DNA of 64,000 bases from an uncultured Eubacterium sp. (GTDB lineage Bacteria > Bacillota > Clostridia > Oscillospirales > Acutalibacteraceae). Below are positions 58,485-64,000 of this stretch, in pieces (position 1 is the stretch's first letter; each line of letters opens with the position of its first letter). The stretch lies in contig CAJTLP010000003.1 in NCBI GenBank assembly GCA_910577195.1, positions 124,001 through 188,000 on the forward strand. Direction: 5' to 3'. Both the position numbers and the translations under genes were made by a program. A model generated the notes under the pieces. It was given only the letters and a program-made list of their open reading frames with translations, did not search any database and was not told the origin of the DNA.

Positions 58485-60451
58485 TTTATCATACCCATAA
58501 ATGTTTCTTCACTAATGATTTCGATACCAAGCTTAGCGGCCTTATCAAGCTTTGAGCCTGCTTCCTTGCCTGCAAGGACATAGGTTGTTTTCTTTGAAAC
58601 GGAAGATGATGTCTTACCGCCGAAGGATTCTATTATCTTTGAGGCTTCATTTCTCTTTAAAGTCGGAAGTGTGCCTGTCAGAACAAAGGTCATACCTGCA
58701 AAGCGTTCATCCTTAATTTCATTTGTGCTGAGCATATTCACACCGCTTGCTTTCAGCTTGTTTATCAGTTCCTTTGCTGAATCGGTTGCAAAATAGTTTA
58801 CAACACTTTCCGCCATAATCTGACCGTATCCCTCAATTTCAAGAATATCTTCAATACTTGCCGACATAATTGCATCAATATTTCTGAAATGGTCAGAAAG
58901 CAGCTTGCCTGCCTTAGCACCGATATGGCGGATACCGAGTGCAAAAATCAGCTTTGACAAATCATTTGATTTGGATTTTTCAACTGAATTTCTGATATTA
59001 TTTGCACTTGTTTCCTTAAAGCCTTCAAGCTCTGTTATCCTCTCATAATCAAGATTATAGATATCAAAGGTCTTTTTTATCAAACCCTCTTCAACAAAGG
59101 TTTCAATAATCGCAGGTCCGAGTCCTTCAATATCCATTGCATCACGTGAGCAGAAATGAATTAAGTTTCTCAAAAGCTGTGCAGGACATTCAGGGTTGAT
59201 ACACCGGATTGCTGCCTCTTCCTTTTCACGGATAACAGGCTCACCGCAGGAGGGACAATGGGTCGGAAATGTATACACACTGTCACTGTTATGCGCATTC
59301 ACACAAAGCACCTCAGGAATAATATCACCTGCTTTTCTTACGGTTACAATATCACCAATGTCTATTCCCTTTTCATTGATAAAATCCTGATTGTGGAGCG
59401 TTGCACGGCTTACCGTTGTACCTGCAAGGTGCACACTTTCAAGTATTGCAGTAGGAGTGAGCACACCTGTTCTGCCTACTGCAATTTCAATATCCTTAAG
59501 CTTTGTCTGTTTCTCCTCAGGGGGATACTTAAAAGCAACCGCCCACTTAGGATATTTCGCAGTTGAGCCGAGCTGCTCACGGTTTGAAAATTCATCAACC
59601 TTGATTACAGCACCGTCAATATCAAATTCAAGATTTCCTCGCTCCTCACCGATTCGCTCAATCTCTGCAAGAGCATCATCAATATTATCTACCCTTGTGT
59701 AAAACGGAACTGTATTGAAGCCGAGCTCCTTAAGATAATCAAGGGATTCCTTATGAGACGAAAGCACCTTACCCTCAATCTGCTGAATATTGAAGATGAA
59801 AATATCAAGACCTCTTGTGGCAGTAACACTGCTGTCCTTTTGTCTGAGCGATCCGGCAGCAGCATTTCGCGGATTCTTAAAAGGCTTTTCATCATTCAGA
59901 AGCTGTCTGTCCACAACCTTTTCAAAGCTGCGCTTTGGCATATATACCTCACCGCGTACTTCAATAAAAGGCACAGACTGTTTCAGCTTAAGCGGTATAT
60001 TGTGTATTACTCTGAGATTACCGCTGACATCTTCACCCACATCACCGTCACCTCTTGTTGAGCCTCTTACAAAAACGCCGTCACGATATTCAAGACTTAC
60101 TGAAAGTCCGTCAATTTTAGGTTCAACAACATAATGCTTATCCGAAACAACATCAGATACTCTTTTATCAAAATCCTTTATTTCATCACTGCTGAATGCG
60201 TCCTGGAGACTTTCCATTCTGACAGTATGCGTAACGCTTTCAAAGGTATTATCTGCCTTTCCCCCCACCTTTTTTGTGGGTGAATCAACGACATCATACT
60301 CAGGATATTCTTCCTCAAGGCTTTTGAGCTCTCGCATCATCATATCGTATTCATAGTCCTCTATTTCAGGAGCATCATCATTATAATAACGGTCAGAATG
60401 ATAACGCAGTGTTTCTCTCAAATCATTAATTTTTTTCTCAATTTCAGTCAT
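58481..60451 (-). CDS. ligA: NAD-dependent DNA ligase
   Basis: This 656-residue ligase joins nicks using NAD. Domain order is as usual: Ia/NAD-binding (YHSDRYYNDDAPEI), adenylation domain with nucleophilic Lys in EPKIDGLSVSLEY (about residue 112), OB fold, a four-Cys zinc finger (C-P-S-C-G and C-I-N-P-E-C, about 394-416), helix-hairpin-helix repeats (about 430-570), and a C-terminal BRCT domain with FVLTGTLPTLKR. GGTGATAGT precedes the ATG. It is the first gene of the minus-strand run to addA. Confidence 0.97.
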   Translation of the reverse strand: MTEIEKKINDLRETLRYHSDRYYNDDAPEIEDYEYDMMMRELKSLEEEYPEYDVVDSPTKKVGGKADNTFESVTHTVRMESLQDAFSSDEIKDFDKRVSDVVSDKHYVVEPKIDGLSVSLEYRDGVFVRGSTRGDGDVGEDVSGNLRVIHNIPLKLKQSVPFIEVRGEVYMPKRSFEKVVDRQLLNDEKPFKNPRNAAAGSLRQKDSSVTATRGLDIFIFNIQQIEGKVLSSHKESLDYLKELGFNTVPFYTRVDNIDDALAEIERIGEERGNLEFDIDGAVIKVDEFSNREQLGSTAKYPKWAVAFKYPPEEKQTKLKDIEIAVGRTGVLTPTAILESVHLAGTTVSRATLHNQDFINEKGIDIGDIVTVRKAGDIIPEVLCVNAHNSDSVYTFPTHCPSCGEPVIREKEEAAIRCINPECPAQLLRNLIHFCSRDAMDIEGLGPAIIETFVEEGLIKKTFDIYNLDYERITELEGFKETSANNIRNSVEKSKSNDLSKLIFALGIRHIGAKAGKLLSDHFRNIDAIMSASIEDILEIEGYGQIMAESVVNYFATDSAKELINKLKASGVNMLSTNEIKDERFAGMTFVLTGTLPTLKRNEASKIIESFGGKTSSSVSKKTTYVLAGKEAGSKLDKAAKLGIEIISEETFMGMIK

Positions 60452-60479
60452 ACTATCACCAATAAATATAATTCATTTT

Positions 60480-60508
60480 AGTTTATCACATATATTGTAA
60501 TTAATCAA
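60480..60508 (-). promoter_or_regulatory. Probable promoter of the ligA-addA run
   Basis: On the minus strand TTGATT (60508-60503) and TAAACT (60485-60480) are 17 bases apart, about 30 bases before the ligA start and just after the tyrS terminator. Confidence 0.5.
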
Positions 60509-60515
60509 TAATGAT

Positions 60516-60550
60516 ATAAAAAAAGACGGACGATATTTTACCGTCCGTCA
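60516..60550 (-). terminator. Intrinsic terminator of tyrS
   Basis: On the minus strand GACGGACG pairs with CGTCCGTC and is followed by TTTTTTTAT. Confidence 0.85.
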
Positions 60551-60563
60551 GAATATGGAAATG

Positions 60564-61784
60564 TTATTTTGTAAACTTATGGAACATTTTCTTGCCCTTT
60601 TTAACAATTACCTCATTGTCAAAGTCAGTGAGCTTCAGTGCGGTCAATGCGCCGTTTACCTTTTCATCATTCACGCTTACGCCGCCCTGATCAATAAGAC
60701 GTCTGCCCTCACCCTTTGATTTAATCATTCCTGCCTTGAGCATCATATCAAGAACAGTGATTTCACCGTCTGTGAAATCTTCATCAGCAAGTACGGTGGT
60801 CGGCATATTTGAGTTATCACTTCCGCCTGCAAAAAGTGCCTTTGCAGCATCCTGAGCCTTGTTTGCTTCATCCTCACCGTGAATCATCTTTGTAAGCTCG
60901 AAGGCAAGCACCTCTTTCGCCTTATTAAGCTGAGCACCCTCAAGCTTTTCATACTCCCTGATTTCGTCCATAGGAATGAAGGTAAGAAGCTTCATACACT
61001 TGATGACATCGTCGTCACCAACATTTCTCCAGTACTGATAAAAATCATATGGTGATGTCTTTTCAGCATCAAGCCATACTGCACCCTTTTCGGTTTTGCC
61101 CATTTTCTTACCCTCTGAGTTTGTAAGAAGAGTAATTGTCATAGCATTTGCATTACCTGAAAGCTTACGTCTGATAAGCTCCATACCGCCAATCATATTT
61201 GACCACTGATCGTCACCGCCGAACTGAAGATTACAGCCGTATTTTTTATACAGGGTGTAAAAATCGTAGCTCTGCATAATCATATAATTGAACTCAAGGA
61301 AGGACAGACCTCTCTCCATTCTCTGCTTATAGCATTCAAATGAAAGCATTCTGTTAACGCTGAAGCAAGCACCAACCTCACGCAGAACCTCAATATAATT
61401 CAGATTTAAAAGCCAGTCAGCATTGTTGACCATAAGTGCCTTATCATCAGAAAAATCAATAAACTTTGACATCTGCTTTTTAAAGCAGTCGCAGTTATGC
61501 TGAATGGTTTCAGGTGTCATCATTTTACGCATATCGCTTTTGCCGCTTGGGTCACCAATCATACCTGTACCGCCGCCGATAAGCGCAATCGGCTTATTGC
61601 CTGCCATCTGCAGTCTTTTCATAAGGCATAGTGCCATAAAGTGACCTACGTGCAGGCTGTCCGCAGTAGGGTCAAAGCCGATATAAAATACAGCCTTACC
61701 TGCGTTTACCAAATCTCTGATTTCATTTTCATCTGTTACCTGAGCAATTAAGCCCCTTTCCTGTAACTCCTCATAAACTCCCAT
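60564..61784 (-). CDS. tyrS: Tyrosyl-tRNA synthetase
   Basis: This class I synthetase has 406 residues. The HIGH motif appears as H-V-G-H in ADSLHVGHFM (about residue 46), the tyrosine-binding FNYMIMQSYDF and GCNLQFGGDDQWSNM are present, and K-M-G-K-T (about 233) replaces KMSKS, as usual for bacterial TyrRS. The C-terminal 65 residues form an S4 domain (GRRLIDQGGVSVND). GGAGG precedes the ATG. Only 104 bases separate it from recN, so there is no T-box leader here. Confidence 0.97.
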   Translation of the reverse strand: MGVYEELQERGLIAQVTDENEIRDLVNAGKAVFYIGFDPTADSLHVGHFMALCLMKRLQMAGNKPIALIGGGTGMIGDPSGKSDMRKMMTPETIQHNCDCFKKQMSKFIDFSDDKALMVNNADWLLNLNYIEVLREVGACFSVNRMLSFECYKQRMERGLSFLEFNYMIMQSYDFYTLYKKYGCNLQFGGDDQWSNMIGGMELIRRKLSGNANAMTITLLTNSEGKKMGKTEKGAVWLDAEKTSPYDFYQYWRNVGDDDVIKCMKLLTFIPMDEIREYEKLEGAQLNKAKEVLAFELTKMIHGEDEANKAQDAAKALFAGGSDNSNMPTTVLADEDFTDGEITVLDMMLKAGMIKSKGEGRRLIDQGGVSVNDEKVNGALTALKLTDFDNEVIVKKGKKMFHKFTK

Positions 61785-61888
61785 TTATATATCCTCCAAG
61801 TTGTAATCATTCTGAATCATTCATAATATATCGTAAAACAGCAAGTGCCGTTTTTTACCTTCTGTTCAATATAAATACCCATAACCTT

Positions 61889-63550
61889 TTATCTCACCTG
61901 AGATGCATTTAACAACTCCTCTGCTGAAGTCAGCAAGGTATCTGTAATTTCAAGACCGCCCATAATTCTGGCGAGCTCCTTTTTGCGTGATTCAAAATCC
62001 AGCGGTGTGACATTTGTATATGTCCTGTCCCCTGCAAATTCCTTCTGAATCAAGAAATGCACATCTGCATTTGAAGCAATCTGTGCGGAATGCGTAACAC
62101 AGATAACCTGAGTATTTTTAGAAACGGATTTAAGCTTTAATCCGATTTTCTGGCTTGCTCGTCCGCTGACACCGGTATCAATTTCATCAAAAATCAATGT
62201 ACCGATTGTATCATTGTACGACAATATATTTTTAATTGCAAGCATTATTCTTGAAAGCTCACCGCCGGACGCAATTTTTGAAAGCGGTTTCGGAGGCTCA
62301 CCCGGATTGGTTGAAATTAAGAATTCGATTTTATCAAAGCCTGTTGATGAAAGATTTCCCTTTTGAAAATCAACAACAAACTGTAATTTAGGCATATCGA
62401 GAAATTCAAGCTCAGCCTTAACCTCTTTCTGAAATTTCTCTGCAGTCTCACGCCTTTTATCAGAAAGCCTTTGTGCAAGGGCTACTGTTTGCTCAAACAG
62501 CCTGTCATATTCATCATTCAGCTTTTCAAGCTCTTCATCAGAATAAAAAATCGAACTGCGTTTTTCCTTAGCATTTTCAAGAAAAGCTAACATTTCTTCT
62601 TCCGTAGAGCCGTATTTATTTGAAAATTTATAAAGCAAATCAAGTCTTTCCTCAATCTGCTCCAGCTCATCAGGATTAAAATCAATCAAGGAAAACAGGG
62701 ATTCAATTTTATCCTTTGCAAGCTCAAATTTATCATTTATATCTTCAAATATATCGCAGATGTCCTTTGACTCATCAAAAAAAGAAAGTGAATTGCAGCA
62801 ATTATTAATAAGCGTTTGTGCACCGTTTACTTCATCGTCACCGTTTATCGCAAGCAGAGCTGTATTCAGTGCGGATGTAATTGCCTCACTTTTATGAATC
62901 AGTGCCTTGCGCTTATTAAGCTCATCCTTCTCACCGACTTTTATACCGGCATCCTCCAGCTCCTTAATCTGATAATCAAGCAGCTCAAGCTGACGTTCCT
63001 TATCCGTCTCATCTGTAGTAAGTGCCTTAAGTTTACGGCGAACTGAAATAAGCTGTTTAAAACTGTTTTTATATTCACTGACAAAATCCGTATCCTCAAT
63101 CAGCATATCAATATATTTGTACTGAAAATCAGGATTCAGCAAAGCCTGGCTATCGTGCTGACCGTGAATATTGACAAGTGAACTGCCTATTTCCTTAAGC
63201 ATGGAAACCGTTGCACTCTTGCCGTTTATTTTACAGTTGGATTTACCGCTCGATGATATTTTTCGTGTAATTAAAAGTGAATGATCCTCTTCTGTATCGA
63301 AGCCGAGTTCCTCAAGCTTTTCACATACAGTACCGGATATATCCTCAAAATATGCACTTACAAAAGCATGATCAGCACCGTGACGAACAAGCTCCTTTGA
63401 TGTCCTTTCACCAAGAACGGCATTGATAGAATCAACAATGATTGATTTACCTGCACCTGTTTCACCGGTCAAAACATTTAAGCCGGCGGAAAAATCCACT
63501 GTTGTTTTTTCAATAACTGCAATATTTTCAATATCAAGTGTTTTTAACAT
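61889..63550 (-). CDS. recN: DNA repair protein RecN
   Basis: This SMC-like protein of 553 residues acts at double-strand breaks. Walker A is LTGETGAGKSIIVD (about residue 28). It has the globular start, a coiled coil across the middle (about 150-370), the signature ASGGELSRIMLAIK, Walker B TLIFDEIDTGVSGR, and VCVTHSAQIAS. GGAGA precedes the ATG. It overlaps argR by 17 bases, the widespread argR-recN pair. Confidence 0.96.
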   Translation of the reverse strand: MLKTLDIENIAVIEKTTVDFSAGLNVLTGETGAGKSIIVDSINAVLGERTSKELVRHGADHAFVSAYFEDISGTVCEKLEELGFDTEEDHSLLITRKISSSGKSNCKINGKSATVSMLKEIGSSLVNIHGQHDSQALLNPDFQYKYIDMLIEDTDFVSEYKNSFKQLISVRRKLKALTTDETDKERQLELLDYQIKELEDAGIKVGEKDELNKRKALIHKSEAITSALNTALLAINGDDEVNGAQTLINNCCNSLSFFDESKDICDIFEDINDKFELAKDKIESLFSLIDFNPDELEQIEERLDLLYKFSNKYGSTEEEMLAFLENAKEKRSSIFYSDEELEKLNDEYDRLFEQTVALAQRLSDKRRETAEKFQKEVKAELEFLDMPKLQFVVDFQKGNLSSTGFDKIEFLISTNPGEPPKPLSKIASGGELSRIMLAIKNILSYNDTIGTLIFDEIDTGVSGRASQKIGLKLKSVSKNTQVICVTHSAQIASNADVHFLIQKEFAGDRTYTNVTPLDFESRKKELARIMGGLEITDTLLTSAEELLNASQVR

Positions 63551-63995
63551 TTAAAATCTTCTCCATATTCATAGTGAAAATTTTTGCAAATTCGCCTGTT
63601 TTACATAAAACAAAAATTGTATCATCACCGGAAATTGCACCCACAACACCGGACCATTCCATCGACTCAATGGCAGTACAAACAGCCATTGCCATACCCG
63701 GAAAGCATTTTATACAAACAGTATTAAGTGCGTGTTCAACACTGACAATGGATTCAGAAAAAATACCGCCGCTTCTTCTGATTGCATCGTTATTTGCTTT
63801 CTTACCGGTGGAATATATATACCGACCTCTGTCGGACAATTCTTTCAAAAGACGCAATTCTTTTATATCTCGTGAGATGGTTGCCTGAGTGACTTCAAAA
63901 CCGCATTTTTGCAAATATACCTGAAGTTCCTCTTGCGTTTCAATATCTTTGGAATTAATTAATTCCAATATCTTTGCGTGTCTTCTCTTTTTCAT
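63534..63995 (-). CDS. argR: Arginine repressor ArgR
   Basis: This 153-residue regulator of arginine genes has an N-terminal winged helix (about 1-70) with the helix-turn-helix TQATISRDIKELRLLKE and a C-terminal arginine-binding/oligomer domain with GDDTIFV and the N-terminal-to-C-terminal linker YSTGKKAN. It begins five bases from the window edge, so its ribosome site and promoter are outside. The end overlaps recN by 17 bases. Confidence 0.95.
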   Translation of the reverse strand: MKKRRHAKILELINSKDIETQEELQVYLQKCGFEVTQATISRDIKELRLLKELSDRGRYIYSTGKKANNDAIRRSGGIFSESIVSVEHALNTVCIKCFPGMAMAVCTAIESMEWSGVVGAISGDDTIFVLCKTGEFAKIFTMNMEKILNVKNT

Positions 63996-64000
63996 CAGGC

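Noticed and set aside
61785..61888. Tyrosine T-box before tyrS
   Set aside because: Only 104 bases are available and no AGGGTGGNACCGCG-like motif is present.
1..64000. CRISPR array, insertion sequence, prophage or integrative element
   Set aside because: No regularly spaced repeats, transposase, integrase other than the housekeeping XerD, or phage structural genes were seen; the RHH gene alone does not support an element.

Overview
The window reads as chromosomal DNA of a low-GC, endospore-forming Clostridia, most likely of the Oscillospiraceae/Ruminococcaceae type. The evidence is strong Shine-Dalgarno sites (GGAGG, AAGGAG and a recurrent GGTGAT form), sigma-A promoters near TTGACA-17-TATAAT, a T-box leader, AddAB rather than RecBCD, ArgR next to RecN, a PASTA-domain Ser/Thr kinase, and sporulation genes (spoVM, sipL, spoIVA, spoIIM, cwlD, spoIIR). 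The lineage call is inference; no rRNA is present.

0-12 kb (+ strand): the tail of def, then fmt, a YugP-type zinc peptidase, rsmB, rlmN, a PP2C phosphatase, prkC, rsgA and thiN. All are tightly packed with overlapping or nearly touching ends, as in the Bacillus def-fmt-...-thiN-spoVM neighbourhood. After thiN come two very short genes, a 47-residue Cys-rich membrane protein and a 29-residue SpoVM. A terminator and a candidate sigma-E promoter follow, then sipL (SPOCS plus LysM) and spoIVA. The three proteins that found the spore coat basement layer are therefore contiguous.

12-32 kb: mostly housekeeping. There is a GHL10-type lipoprotein, mtaB, a D,D-carboxypeptidase, pgi, a small P-loop protein, yceD-rpmF, der-plsY, a frameshifted membrane gene, a DUF1848 protein, rpmB, and recA-recX-rimO-pgsA. 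A cysteine-specific T-box leader controls cysE-cysS, and a ferredoxin-type aldo/keto reductase follows. A small accessory patch (29.9-31.4 kb) holds a ribbon-helix-helix regulator with a repeat-flanked promoter, a 95-residue unknown and an AraC-type regulator.

31-44 kb: asd-dapA-dapB (-), queA-tgt-yajC with a TIGR04086 membrane protein and spoIIM (+), convergent xerD (-), cwlD-radA (-), a D-2-hydroxyacid dehydrogenase, two tRNA-Leu genes (UAA, CAA), and spoIIR and a YigZ-family gene (-).

44-64 kb (- strand): rpmE and a long run ligA / membrane protein / murD / two M42 aminopeptidases / GNAT / Met-gamma-lyase-like PLP enzyme / DUF2461 / addB / addA, preceded by tyrS and by argR-recN at the right edge. 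I found no CRISPR array, insertion sequence, prophage or rRNA. The one stretch over 300 bases with no gene is 39173-39566. The least explained items are the 47-residue spoVM neighbour, the A7 frameshift gene, the RHH patch, the DUF1848 cysteine cluster, and two places where a ribosome binding site sits in the arm of an upstream terminator hairpin.
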